DNA of 64,000 bases, taken from positions 33,357,096 to 33,421,095 of the forward strand of contig CM068543.1 of assembly GCA_035048495.1 (NCBI GenBank). Direction: 5' to 3'. The DNA comes from Euptelea pleiosperma (Eukaryota > Streptophyta > Magnoliopsida > Ranunculales > Eupteleaceae). Of the stretch, positions 1-11,031 are shown piece by piece; position 1 is the first letter of the stretch; every line of letters begins with the position of its first letter. The position numbers and the translations under genes were made by a program. The notes beneath the pieces were generated by a model. That model was given only the letters and a program-made list of their open reading frames with translations, did not search any database and was not told where the DNA came from.

Positions 1-334
1 TAAAACCGTTTAAACAGGTTTTATCGGTTTTGAAAAAACGGCCGTTAAAATCGTTTAAACAGCCGTTTAATTCTGAAAATTTTGTGAAAAAAAGGCCGTT
101 TAATCCGTTTAATTTCCGTTAAATTCCGTTTTTTTTTTTTTTTTTTTTTCAAATTTCAAAATTTGAATTTCAGCGCCATTTTTTCCGTTAAAACCTGTTA
201 AAATCCGTTAAATTCCATTTTTTCCCATTTTTTTATAATTTTTGTCCCTGGCCGTTTCAATCCGTTTTAACGGCCGTTTAAACGGTAACTCCCCCAGTCC
301 ATTTAACCGTTAAAACGGCCTCCTTTAAACCTTG
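1..334. mobile_element. Right part of a hAT-type MITE (AACGGCCGTT family)
   Basis: Low-complexity DNA built from variants of ccgttaaa and aaacggccgttt, ending in tttaaaccttg at 334. The same terminus ends complete copies at 1,804-2,226, 32,347-32,690 and 37,718-38,139. The internal sequence matches the 37,718 copy (TTTAAACGG type) rather than the TATAACGG type. The left end is outside the window. The following 8 bp, atctaaac (335-342), would be the right half of the target duplication. Confidence 0.75.
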
Positions 335-498
335 ATCTAAACTACACCATAAGAGTGGGAACAGGATCTCAATGTCTTATAAGAGAAGCTTCTAAATTAT
401 ATTTGACTAGCTAATTATAGAATCCACCACCAAAGATATGTCATGGGAGTTGGGGACAAACTCTAAAATCTAATCAACCACCTTAGATTAGGTGGGAA

Positions 499-640
499 CA
501 CTACAAGAAATCTGGGTTTTAGCGGCGGCTTTACCTGTCGCCATTTTGCATGTGGCCGCCGCCGCTAAAACTTTTAGTGACGGAGGTATTAGCGGTGGTT
601 TTTTGACCTTTGGTGGCGGCCGGGGCACTATCAATGAGAT
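499..640 (+). mobile_element. CACTA (En/Spm-type) transposon terminus, other end not found
   Basis: The segment opens with CACTACAAGAAA, the classic plant CACTA terminal inverted repeat. It is followed by subterminal GC-rich repeats (agcggcgg, gccgccgccgctaaaac) that can fold back on each other. No matching TTTCTTGTAGTG end was seen in the window, so this is a solo end or a truncated non-autonomous copy. The inner limit is approximate. Confidence 0.75.
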
Positions 641-864
641 CCCTTTGATTAAATTTCAACCCATCCAACGGTGGTCCCAACTCACTTGGGTGTGAGCCAC
701 GTGTATAGCAGTGAAGCATGGACATGAGAGAGGTCCTTCGTTCTATACTCCCCAGCCTGACGTCGGTGTTGCTTGTAGGTAAATCACAAATATATAAATG
801 GAATGTTGGAGATAGGCTTGACGTTATTTTCACATTCTTCCTATTTCTTGTATTATTAATCTTT
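641..864. other. Unassigned sequence between transposons
   Basis: No gene or clear repeat was recognised. The open frames here overlap the CACTA end and the foldback element downstream and look accidental. Confidence 0.5.
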
Positions 865-1556
865 CGGAAAATTGCAGAAAAGAAAACAAACTTTGATTTA
901 TTTACAAAAAAGAATACAACTTTTTGCAAATACCAAAAAAGAAAACGAAACGCGGTTTCCTCTGCTGTCAGTCCAATCAGTCGCCGACTGACTAACGAAT
1001 GACTGATGGCTGACAGGATTGACAAACGCCCTTTTAAAGGGCGTTTATTCCTGAGAAATTTTAAAAAACGTCCCATAATTCATCAACTTCTAAACCAATC
1101 TACGAATATCGGAATGATCTGAATTTTTGTGAGGATGATCTCCTCACCGTAGAGATCATCCTCACCAAAAATCAGCCATCGATTCATCTTCTGGGTACGC
1201 CAAAATGGGCGTAAAAATTGGGGTATCAAAAAACGCCCTTTAAAAGGGCGTTTGTCGGTAAAAAATGCCCTTTAAAAGGGCGTTTTCTACTGACACACGC
1301 CCTTTAAAATAACGTCTATCAGTTGTCAGAAATCTGACAGACGTTTTTTAAAAAGGCATCTATTACTGAAAAACGCCATTTAAAATGATGCTTTTTACTG
1401 ACAAACGCCTTTTTAAAGGGCGTTTTTTGATAAACATGTGCCACGTAATGAAACGCCCTTTGAAAGGGCGTTTCGTTTTCTTTTTTGGGATTTGCGAAAA
1501 GTTGTATTCTTTTTTGTAAATAGATTAAAGTTTATTTTCTTTTTAGAAATTTTCCG
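865..1556. mobile_element. Mutator-like foldback element with 9-bp target duplication
   Basis: It begins CGGAAAATTGCAGAAAAG and ends with the imperfect reverse complement, ...CTTTTTAGAAATTTTCCG. The inverted arms run about 90 bp (865-955 and 1,465-1,556). It is flanked by a perfect 9-bp direct repeat, ttaatcttt (856-864 and 1,557-1,565), the duplication length of Mutator-like elements. The interior has many palindromes of the type aaacgcccttttaaagggcg and no transposase. A smaller MITE half is nested at about 1,075-1,235. Confidence 0.85.
1075..1235. mobile_element. Nested small MITE with 14-bp-arm hairpin
   Basis: It carries gtgaggatgatctc followed by gagatcatcctcac, an inverted pair with 14-bp arms, then ccaaaaatcagcc and gggtacgccaaaatggg. 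The same block recurs twice, in opposite orientations, inside the foldback element at 30,982-31,316. Here only one half is present, inside the Mutator-like element. Confidence 0.6.
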
Positions 1557-1565
1557 TTAATCTTT

Positions 1566-1795
1566 CCGTATATACGAAATTCACTAAGCAAGGGTTACTC
1601 GTAGAAGCCGAAGGTATGATTGGTGTGATGGGGTGGTGATGATTCGTGTGGTGTCCCTCATGGAGGACTCCATGAGGTGTCCTTGTGATATCGCTCGCAA
1701 AAATTTGTGATAAAATCTCAACTGCAAACAAGGCAAGCACGTCAGCAGCCATATCAGCTACTGTCCCTCCCATCATAAGGGATTTTGGAAAAGAT
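1566..1795. other. Unassigned sequence
   Basis: No convincing gene was found. An 87-codon frame on the minus strand has no recognisable domain. Confidence 0.4.
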
Positions 1796-1803
1796 ATCTC
1801 AAT

Positions 1804-2226
1804 CAAGGTTTAAAGGGGACTGTTATAACGGTATAACTGACTGGGGACGTTACCGTTTTTTCCGTTATAACGAAAAAAACACTCGGGCAAAAACGAAAAA
1901 AAGGGGAAAAAATGGAAAATAATGGGAAAAAATGGTGCTGAAATTCAAATTTTGAATTTTGAATTTGAATTTCAAAATGTCAAAAATGGAAAATAACGCA
2001 AAAATGGAATATAACAGGAAAATACAAAAATAACAGCCTTTTTTCACAAAATTTTCTAGAAAATAACGGTCGTTATTTTCGTTATAACGGAAAAATAACG
2101 GCCGTTATTTTTGTTATAACAGCCATTATTTTTTGGGCGTTTTAACGGTCCATAACGTAATGGGGTACGTCCGAATCTGTTATAACGGACATTATTTTCA
2201 TTATAATGGCCGTTTTTTAAACCTTG
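1804..2226. mobile_element. Complete hAT-type MITE (TATAACGG subfamily), 423 bp
   Basis: Termini CAAGGTTTAAA and TTTAAACCTTG form an exact 11-bp inverted pair. The element is flanked by a perfect 8-bp duplication, atctcaat (1,796-1,803 and 2,227-2,234). The 8-bp duplication and the CAAGG start fit the hAT superfamily. The interior is simple-sequence-like (gttataacgg, aatgggaaaaa) with no coding capacity. Confidence 0.9.
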
Positions 2227-2234
2227 ATCTCAAT

Positions 2235-2740
2235 ATCTAACAACGAGGAAAGTATACTTGAAAGTAGAGAATTGTATTATTTTAGGAAAGTTCTATTGTA
2301 GTTTGCCTATCCCTTTTTCTCTTGTACATTCTTTTCTGGTATTTTAGTAACACCCCGCTGAAATTTGAAAATAATTTGTAACACCCTCTTATACTTTCAA
2401 ACTTTGGTAATTCACCTATGAAAGGACCGTAATATTGCAAGTACAATGCCAACGTTTTCAAGTCCGTTTTAACTCAAGTCAATTACTCCTAAACTAGGTC
2501 ATCAGGGGCGTCTCGATACAAGTTGAGCGAAAACTCTATCTAAGGCATTTTTGTTGTATTTAATATATTAATATATATGGTATTAATTAAAAAATTAAAC
2601 TCTCTATATTATTAAAAATCTTTATATAAAAATTATTCTTGATAATAAAAAATTACAGAAAAAATTTAGATGCACAGGACTCCCGGTGCAATTGATTCGA
2701 AGGACTCTTGTGACCCTACATAGATCATTTTTTGGGCACA
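2235..2740. other. AT-rich unassigned sequence
   Basis: No gene, hairpin or terminal repeat was recognised. It is AT-rich, with ordinary simple runs. Confidence 0.4.
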
Positions 2741-2744
2741 ATGA

Positions 2745-2965
2745 CTGCGTCGATGTTCAGTCCACCTATTGGTGGATAAGCACATTAAAAATCAGCTTGA
2801 TTGGTGATTTCTAGCCATTGGATTTACTACCCAAATTACATGCTTGAATCCAAAGCCTAGAATCATGTCCTAAAAGGACTAAAATCTATAGCTAGAGATA
2901 ATCAATCAGGTTGATTTTTGGTTTGTGAATATATCCAATAAGGGGTGGCCTAAAAATACTCAATA
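2745..2965. mobile_element. Foldback MITE copy (aaaaatcagcttgattggtg family)
   Basis: The left arm has ccacctattggtggataagc and aaaaatcagcttgattggtg. The right arm has the inverted equivalents (aatcaggttgatttttgg, ccaataaggggtgg). It belongs to the dispersed family also found at 24,500, 30,000-34,115, 36,367, 39,000 and 42,040. Ends are approximate and no exact target duplication was found. Confidence 0.6.
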
Positions 2966-2984
2966 AGAGATAATCAAACTCCCC

Positions 2985-3492
2985 ACAACAGATGCATAAG
3001 GAATATCAATCATCTGTTTAAGTTATAAGTCATTCCGGGGCCATTGATTATTACTGAATTTATCACCTTTTATGATGGGTGCATCCGAAGTTGATCGAAC
3101 AATGCTGCATATGAAATCTCTCTAAAACTTTTGAGATGTATGCTTTCTGAGACAGTCCTAGTAAACCTTGAGATCGATCCCTAATGATCTCGATGCCAAT
3201 GACAAAATTTGCCTCTCCCATATCAACCATCTGAAAGTTTCTAGCGAGATACCTTTTGATCTCATGCAATAAGCCAAGGTCACTACTAGCGAGCAAAATA
3301 TCATCCACATACAATACCAAAATAATAAACTTGCTCTCACTGATTTTCAAATAAATACATCGATCAACGACATTCTCTAAAAATCCGAAAGAGGTAAAGG
3401 TATTGTCGAACTTAACCACCGAAAGAGGTATGGATTTCTTAAGTTTGCAAGCTAGATGTTCTTGGCCTTTCTCTGAGAACCCTTTAGGTTGC
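2985..3492 (-). pseudogene. Copia reverse transcriptase fragment (YVDD block)
   Basis: The frame encodes FIILVLYVDDILLASSDLG, the catalytic YVDD motif of copia reverse transcriptase, followed by VIGIEIIRDRSQGLLGLSQ. A few bases further, after a stop, comes API-I-KGDKFSNNQ then IPYASVVGSL, the conserved start of the RNase H connection. The conserved YGLKQAS stretch is missing between LKKSI and KFDNTFTSFGF, showing an internal deletion. The coding sense resumes at 6,207 beyond the solo LTR. Confidence 0.9.
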
Positions 3493-4456
3493 TGATATTC
3501 GCTTAAAAGTGCGTATTTTTCACTATTATCTTCTAAGTGTTTTCACACTCTCCTACGTTAAAATGCTCTATTTATCTACTTTTCTACGTAAGAGTCTCTT
3601 TTATTGCGTAGAACACACTTTTCTGGACGAAATGGTATATTTTCATGCATTAAACACATTTTCGGAAGTCTAGACATTGAGTCGTTCTGATAAAGTCTCA
3701 TTACGCGCTTCTTCTGTCGCAGGAAACCCCGATGGGACAATTCTCGAGACTTGCGAGCCCACATCGATCAGGAAAGACCATTATCAAAGCTTAAAGAGCC
3801 CACATGCTATGACTAGAAGATATGGGCCAAATATAGGCACCAAAAAGTCGGCCCAAAGAACGAAGAGAGTAGGATAGCCAATGACCAAGAGACGGATCAA
3901 AGCGTTTAAAGCCACATGAGTCGGTAAGGAATGATAGTCTACTCTACTGGAGAAGCGTGATGATGGTCACAGTGAAGACCAGGGTTCTAGACCCTCTGCC
4001 AATACTTTTATCTCCCTTTTCTGATATTTTCTCTCTCATCTCTCCTTATTCTCTCTCTCTTCATCTCTCAGTCCTCAAATCTACTGACCTAACCCCAGAA
4101 CTCCTACCCCATTGGCTCTGTCTCATCTCCCTTAGCTTTCTGACCGTTGGATCTTCAATCGGACCGTTGGATCTTCCACCGGACCGTTGGATCTCTTTAG
4201 ATCCGTCGATCTACCAATCTGGGTCCCAATCAAGTCACCATCCATCCGATCGCCATCAGATTGTCTGTCACATCATCTTGTGAGACGATGGACATCATCA
4301 ATCCATGTGGGCCAGTAGCCGGGCCCATCATCATCGACCCGCTGTCCGACCATTTAGTGGACCCCGTGAATTTTAAAATAATTTCAATTAAATTTTAAAA
4401 AATGGGGGGTCCACTAAATGGGGAAATTCTCCAAAGAAAAGTAGGGTTTTACTTAA

Positions 4457-4542
<86 letters not shown>

Positions 4543-6206
4543 TATTTCGAAAATTCCCTAATTTCCATTAATGGAAACTAGGGAGCTTTAAAAGGGGAAG
4601 GAGAAGGGTTCGTTTGAACCCTAATCCCCCTCCCTTCTCTTTGAATCCTGCCCCCAAAACCCACTTCTCCTTCTTCCCCTTCGCCCTTGGCCCCATTCTC
4701 CTCCCCTTCTTCGTTTTCTTCTCCATCTTCTTCACTTTTCTTTTGCCGGAGTTGCAGGCAGCAACTCCAGCCATCTCCATTCTCCTCAGCCACCACCGCA
4801 CCTGCAGATCACACCGTCCGTGAAGATCCTTCACGACCAGTCAATCCATGGAGCACTCCTTGCTCCATAGCGCCTCTTCTATACGCAGGCCCGTCATCTC
4901 AACCATCTCAGGCGTGGTCTGAAACCCTACAAAGCTCCACCGTCGTCCTCCCTTTTTGGGCACCAACAGCGCCTCCATCCACTAGCGAACCACCCCTGTA
5001 CGTCCTTCACTTGCAGACCGAGTTGTAGGTCTGCCATTCAACCCTTGGCCGAACCTGCAACTCCGTTAGAAACAGCACCAGCGTGTCTCCACCTGTTGCA
5101 CGTTCGCCTCTGCCTCCTCCATCACCAACCTCCTCCCACCTGCAACTCTCATCTCATGGATGGGAATTGCTACTGCAACCAACCTCAGTCCTCCACGTTG
5201 CAGTCTTGCAACGCCCTCCAAGCCTCCACCTGCAAGCAGCCACCATTTGAGATCTCTCCCAAGAGAAACCACTGCACCTGCTGCTCCACACTGCCCTCCA
5301 CGATCTGATCTCCTTAGCTGGGATCGTGGTGATCTTCCTTCTTCACGGGTTAAACCGTGAAAGCCTGTTGGCCAAACAAAGAAGAAAAAAAAAAAAAAAA
5401 AAGAAGAAAAGAAGAAAAGAGAAGGAGAGAAGAGAGGAAGGAGGAGGAAAGAACGCCCTCACCTGTTATTCCTCTCCACCTCGGTCTGCTCCTCCATTCA
5501 CCAAGAACCAGCGCCTCCTTGCTGCTGGTGTGAACACCGCCATCACCACCTTGCTGCCCTCCATTAACTTAGGCGAACCTAGTTCACATTATCTTGCCGG
5601 CTTCTCCACCACAGTAAGCCTGTCACGAACAGCCACTAAAGGCCAGCAACATCTCCTCCTCATCCAACCCGTTGGATCTAATCAGCCACTCCTCATGGTC
5701 AATAAGTGTCTAACCTCTTCACTTTTTATCTCTCTCTAGTTTTTCTCTTTAGGAAACCCCTTTAGTTTCAATTTTCTCTCTCTTGTTTCTCTCACATCTC
5801 TTAGGTGTCTCTCTAAAACTCACTTTCTCTAATTTTTGCCTTCTAGATGAATGTTTATTTTGCTTGTTGAATTGGTGTAATGAATTTTAATCATTTAATA
5901 AAGTAGTTTGATTATTATGTTTTGATATTTTAGGTCTCATTTCAGTGCATTTTAGTTTATTGTAATCTCAGAAAGAATGTTTTAAATCCCGACCTCTCAC
6001 CACTCTCATTTCTCCGTGCTTTTCTAGCAAAATTCCAGCATTTTATGTTCAAAGTTGCGCTAATCCGACTAATCCCGAGTGCGGATCGACATCCGACACG
6101 AGTCACTATGCAAAATTGCTCATTTTACAGGTTAAATGTCTCGGATAATTACAAATTTGGTTGAAATTAGGGTCGTTCTCTCAACGACGGAAAAATCCTA
6201 GTTTCA
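3493..6206. mobile_element. Solo LTR, 2,714 bp, copy 1
   Basis: It begins TGATATTCGCTTAAAAGTGC and ends ...GGAAAAATCCTAGTTTCA, so it has TG...CA termini. It is flanked by a perfect 5-bp duplication, gttgc (3,488-3,492 and 6,207-6,211). No internal copy of either end exists, which points to a recombined solo LTR and not an element with two LTRs. It has a (TA)n tract at 4,451-4,540, a possible TATA-like ctttaaaagg near 4,585, CT-rich downstream DNA and aataaag near 5,900. The several Pro/Ser-rich frames inside are probably not genes. The parent family is probably a large Ty3/gypsy element (inference). Confidence 0.85.
4451..4540. repeat. (TA)n microsatellite
   Basis: An almost pure TA dinucleotide tract of about 90 bp, with one interrupting C, inside the solo LTR. 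Confidence 0.95.
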
Positions 6207-6933
6207 GTTGCTCCATGTAGATTTCTTCCTCCAAACTCCCATTCAGAAAAGCAGTTTTAAGATCCATCTAATGTAGCTCTAAGTCAAAATGAGCTACTAA
6301 CGTCATAATAATTCTTAGTGAGTCTTTTTTAGAGACCGAAGAGAAAGTCTCATCTTTTGAGTGAAGCCTTTGGCAACCAATCTGGTTTTAAATCGTTCGA
6401 CCTTATTTTTGGCGTTGCGCTTAGTTTTAAAGACCTACTTACAACCGACTTTCTTACATCCTTTAGGCAAATCGACGAGATTCCCAAACTTCATTCTAGT
6501 CAATTGCTTTCAACTTTTCTTTCATAGCATCAATCCACTTACTAGAATTCTCATTTTCTATGGCCTGTGAAAACGTAACCGGATCTTCCTTAATCCCAAT
6601 GTCAAAATTAGATTCTTGTAGATACACCACATAATCATCAGTAATGGCAGGTCTCCTTTCCCTATAAGATCTCAACAGAACTGCCAGTTGTGGTGTTTCT
6701 ATAATAGGTTCTATGACGTCCATATTATTCTGGAGTGGTGGACCCACATCATTTGGTTGTTCCTTAATGTTGTCAATCTGTTCAACATCTTGAGGAGAAA
6801 CAGAAGGTAGAGTAGGCAAGGAAAATGGGATATGTATCCTTACTTCCTCAAATATCTTATCACGTGGTTCCACACTCCCACTATTGTCGTCATTCTCAAT
6901 GAGTCTGGCATTTTCGATTTCCACTATCCTCGT
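6207..6933 (-). pseudogene. Copia linker and N-terminal reverse transcriptase fragment
   Basis: The minus-strand frame 6,496-6,924 gives the acidic linker between integrase and reverse transcriptase, then the entry motif SQAIENENSSKWIDAMKEKL. After a stop, frames further left give VAHFDLELHQMDLKTAFLNG and EEEIYMEQ, the catalytic-Asp segment (QMDVKTAFLNG in the family). The block is bounded exactly by the two solo LTR insertions. It joins in sense to 3,492 on one side and 9,497 on the other. Confidence 0.85.
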
Positions 6934-9496
6934 TGATATTCGCTTAAAAGTGCGTATTTTTCACTGTTATCTTCTAAGCGTTATCACACTCTCCTACGTA
7001 AAGCTGTTCTAATTATCTACTTTTCTAAGTAAAAGTCTATTTCATTGCACAGAACACACTTTTCTAGACGAAATGGTATATTTGCATGAAGTAAACACAC
7101 TTTCGAATGTCTAGATATGAAGCCGTTCTAATTAAGTCTCATTACGCACTTTTTCGTTATTGCAGGAAACCCGATTAGACGAATCTCGAGGTCTGGACCA
7201 TGTAATCTAGCTTCTATCAAGTCTACAAGCAATCTAAAAGCCCGATCAACTGAGCCGGTGAACAGAAGTCAGATGACAGTGATAAACGAATCTAAACAAG
7301 TTTTGAAAGCTGATGAACTGAGACACGATGAATCTGGACTCCAAACTAAGGTGTGACTGGAGGCACTCTTATGGGACCCATATAATTGGGTGACAGGATA
7401 GAGAATTGCAGCAATAGCCCAAGATGGTGGGCTAACAATTAGTATCAACTAAGGCATAGACATGGACGGTGTTAATTGAAGGAAAGGGTTGCAAAGTGGA
7501 GATGTATCATAAGGGCAATGACATGTTTACAAGATCCGTCAATGAATCTCGATCCGAGGCCACGAAGTGAGCCAAGCTAATTACGGGCCAGAACACCAAG
7601 TGAAGGATTAGCATGAGGGTTAAGGTATGTAACCACCCTGCATGGGTAATAGCATGTCATAAAAGTGGAACCAGTGGACATGCTACTTATTATACACATT
7701 GAAGATCATACAAGAAACGGTGGTGGAAGTGAAGACACATGGACACCGTTAATTATCCCTAAAATGGTCTAAGGCGAAGACAAATTGTCAAAAATAATCT
7801 CGACTATGCAAAAAGGATACCACGCAATACATGGGATAATTTCCCAAATGCCTTGGATAGTTGTGGAATGTTAAAAGGAAGTTTTGTTTGGGAATAAAGA
7901 GGAATTTTTAATCAAAGAGCTTTGACTTTTGAGGACACAAGCTTGTTGGACGGTGGTGTTGTTGGCAAGAGGAAATGCCAAACACCTTAATTTGGAAAGG
8001 GGCTTCTTGGAATTTAAAAGTTTGGTGAAAATGTGCTGACCTATAGCTAATGGTCAATCGAATAAGGCAAGAGAAGGAAATAGAAGGTTGACTTCAACAT
8101 TCTAAAATGGGGGATCAATATTATGGAATTTGCATGTTGCATATCCATCCATCAAGGAAAGGACGGTTTCCCAACTCTCACACCCTTTAAAAAACCAAAG
8201 AAAAAAAAACTCAGGGGGACCTTCTCTTCTTGACTCCTCTCTCCCAAGCCGTCACTCCCAAAGGAGAAAAGCTCTCCATGCACCCCACGTTCTGCCCTTC
8301 TCACCTTCGATCATCACTACTGACCGTGTGCCCACCATCTTCTTCACCTCTTTCACACTGCAAGTTCGATTAGACGTTTTGCAAACATTTTCAGATCTGC
8401 AAAACCTCAACGTTTCCATCCAGCAACCTCCATAACAGGTGCTCTAATCGGTGGTCTTCCTTCCGGCCTTCAATCTCCACCTGCTATGTGCGTCCTCCAA
8501 CCTTCATGGTGCTCCATCAGTTGATCTCCCTCAAAGTCACGGCACCTCCTACTTGAATCACAATCCGTGGTGCTGCCCGGATAGCAACACAACACCTATA
8601 CAAGGGAACTAGGATGTTGCTGCTCCCTCTTGATCACAGCGGACCTACAAATCATGGTCGTTTTCTCCACCTTCTCCTTTAGTTGCAGCACCTCCAAGGA
8701 CCGTCCTTCTTTATTGATTGACCATGCTGGTGCATTTTCACTGGACACCCGGCCAAAGTCGCCATTAACCCTACCATTACCTTGCTGCCATCACACACCA
8801 CACCTCCAAAAGGAAGGCGTCTCCTCTCCTCTCCATGCTGGTAGGTCCAAAGCATTCTCACCACATTCTCTCCTTTGGCTGAACATCTTCACAGCCTTCT
8901 CCTTGTGTTCTACGTGGCTGCCCCCTCTTTTCTTGATATGGTCTTCTCCAAGATAAGGTGAGGATCTCTCTTCCCCATGGTAAGTTGATGCCCCTTTTCC
9001 TCACCGCAGTAAGCATATTCTCTCTCTTCTCTCTCTCTAGCCTCACTTTATTTCTCTCTCTCTATCTTATCATTTTCTCTTTCTAGTTCTTGTTTCTCTC
9101 TCTACATCTCTTTATAGTCATTATTTTTAGTGATTTTTGCAAAGAAAGTTTGTAAACATTTTGATTGAATAAAGTTTAGTTGATTTCGCATTATTGTGTT
9201 TTTAGTCTTATTCTTGTTTTAATTACTTGTGGGAAAGTCTCTCTCTAAAAACCGCCTAAGAGTGTTTTTTTTTTTTAAATCGATCCAACTCTCTCATCCC
9301 TCCACCATCTTTGCAGCCTCTTCATAAAATCAAGAGTTCTTGAAGTTAATACCCTAACCCGAGTGCGGATTCGATATCCGACACACTTTCCACTGTGCAA
9401 AGAAATGCTATTTTACAAGAATAAAATTGGATAGATTACTAATTTTGTTGGATTTAGGGTTTCCGTAATCAACGACGCGGAAAAATCCTACTTTCA
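6934..9496. mobile_element. Solo LTR, 2,563 bp, copy 2 of the same family
   Basis: It starts TGATATTCGCTTAAAAGTGC and ends ...GGAAAAATCCTACTTTCA, with a perfect 5-bp duplication ctcgt (6,929-6,933 and 9,497-9,501). It shares both ends and many blocks with 3,493-6,206, such as ccgagtgcggat followed by atccgacac near the right end. The middles differ considerably. A ccctttaaaaaacc stretch near 8,185 and ttgaataaag near 9,165 could be promoter and polyadenylation signals. There is no coding capacity. Confidence 0.85.
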
Positions 9497-10236
9497 CTCG
9501 TACTATGGTTAGGAGGATAAAACTTATACCCTTTGGACTTTTCGGGATTGCCAATAAAATATCCACTGATAGTTTTAGAGTCCAATTTACATTCTTGTGG
9601 GTTGTAAATTCTAGCCTCTGCTGGACAACCCCGAACGTATAAATGTCTTAAACTGGGTTTCCTACCGGTCCATAACTCGAAAGGAGTTTTGAGAACGGAT
9701 TTACTAGGTACTCAATTTAAGATATATACAACAGTTCTCAAGGCCTCACCCCACAACGATTTGGGTAAAGTAGTATTGCTCATCTTGCTCCTAACCATAT
9801 CCATGAAGGTACGATTACGTCTCTCAACAACTCCATTATGTTGTGGTGTTCTTGGCATCGTGTATTGTGCACGAATGCCATACTTTTCTAAGAGTTTGGC
9901 AAATGGGCCAGGATTCTGGCCTAACTCATCAAATTTACCATAGTACTCACCACCTCTATTAGATCTCACAACTTTAATCTCTTTATCCAATTGCCTTTCC
10001 ACCTCAAATTACACCTCTAAGATGCCCACCACTTGAGATTTCTCATGCAACAGATATAAATAAGCATACCATGAGAAATCATCGATAAATGTGATGAAAT
10101 ACCTTTCCCCAGAAAGGCAAGGTGTGGTAAAGGGACCACAAATATCAGTATATATGAATAATTTCAAGAATGTTAGAACTCCTTGTGGCACCTTTTTTGG
10201 TATGTCTGGTTTGTTTTCCCTTAATGCAATCCACAC
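9497..10236 (-). pseudogene. Copia integrase core, broken by a stop
   Basis: Two minus-strand frames, 10,009-10,236 and 9,712-10,002, separated by one stop, carry the D,D-35-E integrase core. They contain YTDICGPFTTPCLSGERYF (first Asp), ITFIDDFSWYAYLYLL, VVRSNRGGEYYGKF (the family has SDRGGEY, so the second Asp is Asn) and TPQHNGVVERRNRT (Glu). Past 9,711 the frame runs on through LRHLYVRGCPAEARIY to the end of the domain. Confidence 0.9.
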
Positions 10237-10645
10237 ACACTTCGAAGTCGGTGAAATCTAGGTTTGCTAGGACCCCATCTTTCACTAGCCTCTCAATTCT
10301 TTTTCTAGAGATATGCCACAGTCGCCTGTGCCACAAGGTCGAGGAATTTTCATTTAATGAGCCACGTTTCATTCCAGTATTCTGATGTAGGGTCATTAGT
10401 GATTGTGCAAAATTATAGTTCAAGTTAAGTCTATAAAGACCATCACGTAAAGTACCGGAACCAATGATATTAGTGCCTTTAATCAAATTAAATTTTCCAA
10501 AACCGAAAGTAACAAAGTAGCTATTCTCATCAAGTCTACACAATGAAATTAAATTTCTAGAAATAGTAGGAACATAAAAAGTGTTTGTCAGGTCCATCTG
10601 ATGGCCAGTGTTTAGAAGTAAGCGATAGGTGCCAACAGTTATCAC
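10145..10645 (-). pseudogene. Copia GAG-pre-integrase domain
   Basis: It carries FYVPTISRNLISLCRLDEN and then LWHRRLWHISRKRIERLVKD with CVDCIKGKQTR. This is the HHCC zinc-binding segment of copia pol, between protease and integrase. The frame overlaps the start of the integrase core in another frame, consistent with a frameshift in a dead copy. Confidence 0.9.
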
Positions 10646-10653
10646 TTCAGCTG

Positions 10654-11001
10654 TCAGACAGATCCCTCACTTTCCCTTGGCTTCCTGCTTGTAAGGAATC
10701 CCTGCATTGAATTCGTAATGTGAGTAGTAGCTCCGGAATCAACCCACCAAGTATTAGAAGGAACTTGGGCAAGATTTGATTCATAACATACGAGAGAAAG
10801 ATGCATACCTTTCTTCTCGAACCAAGCCTTGCGTTTTAGGTAATCTTTCTGCATATGTCCTGTCTTTCTGCAAAAGTAGCACTTTGGTTCATTCCCATGA
10901 GCCTTAGGAGCATTAGAAGGTCCCAGGTTCGTTCTTTGATGATCATTTCTTCCCCTTACCAGGCTTTCTTCCTCGGTTACTAAATTCTTGAATAACAGCA
11001 T
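10654..11001 (-). pseudogene. Copia zinc knuckle and aspartic protease
   Basis: The knuckle reads CYFCRKTGHMQKDY. The final Cys of CX2CX4HX4C is replaced by Tyr. The protease motif WWVDSGATTHITN follows. It joins in order to gag upstream and the GAG-pre-integrase domain downstream. Confidence 0.9.
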
Positions 11002-11031
11002 GTGCAGAGTAGTGTCCTTCTTGCTTCAATC

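Noticed and set aside
531..1076. 181-codon minus-strand frame
   Set aside because: It runs across a CACTA end and into the Mutator-like foldback arm, so it is a chance frame in repeats.
1020..1480. CRISPR-like array of repeated aaacgccctttaaaagggcg
   Set aside because: Repeats are palindromes with irregular spacing inside a plant Mutator-type element. Host, spacing and lack of cas genes exclude CRISPR.
4568..5739. Overlapping frames of 66-137 codons rich in Pro, Ser and Lys
   Set aside because: They lie inside the 2.7-kb solo LTR, follow CT- and GA-rich simple sequence, and occur on both strands of the same DNA. No domain.
8130..9046. Frames of about 100 codons on both strands
   Set aside because: They sit within the second solo LTR, in the CT-rich part equivalent to copy 1, with no conserved protein sequence between the two copies.
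3493..9496. One element with two LTRs
   Set aside because: Each copy has its own target duplication, the lengths differ, and the sequence between them is in-sense copia coding that continues outside both.
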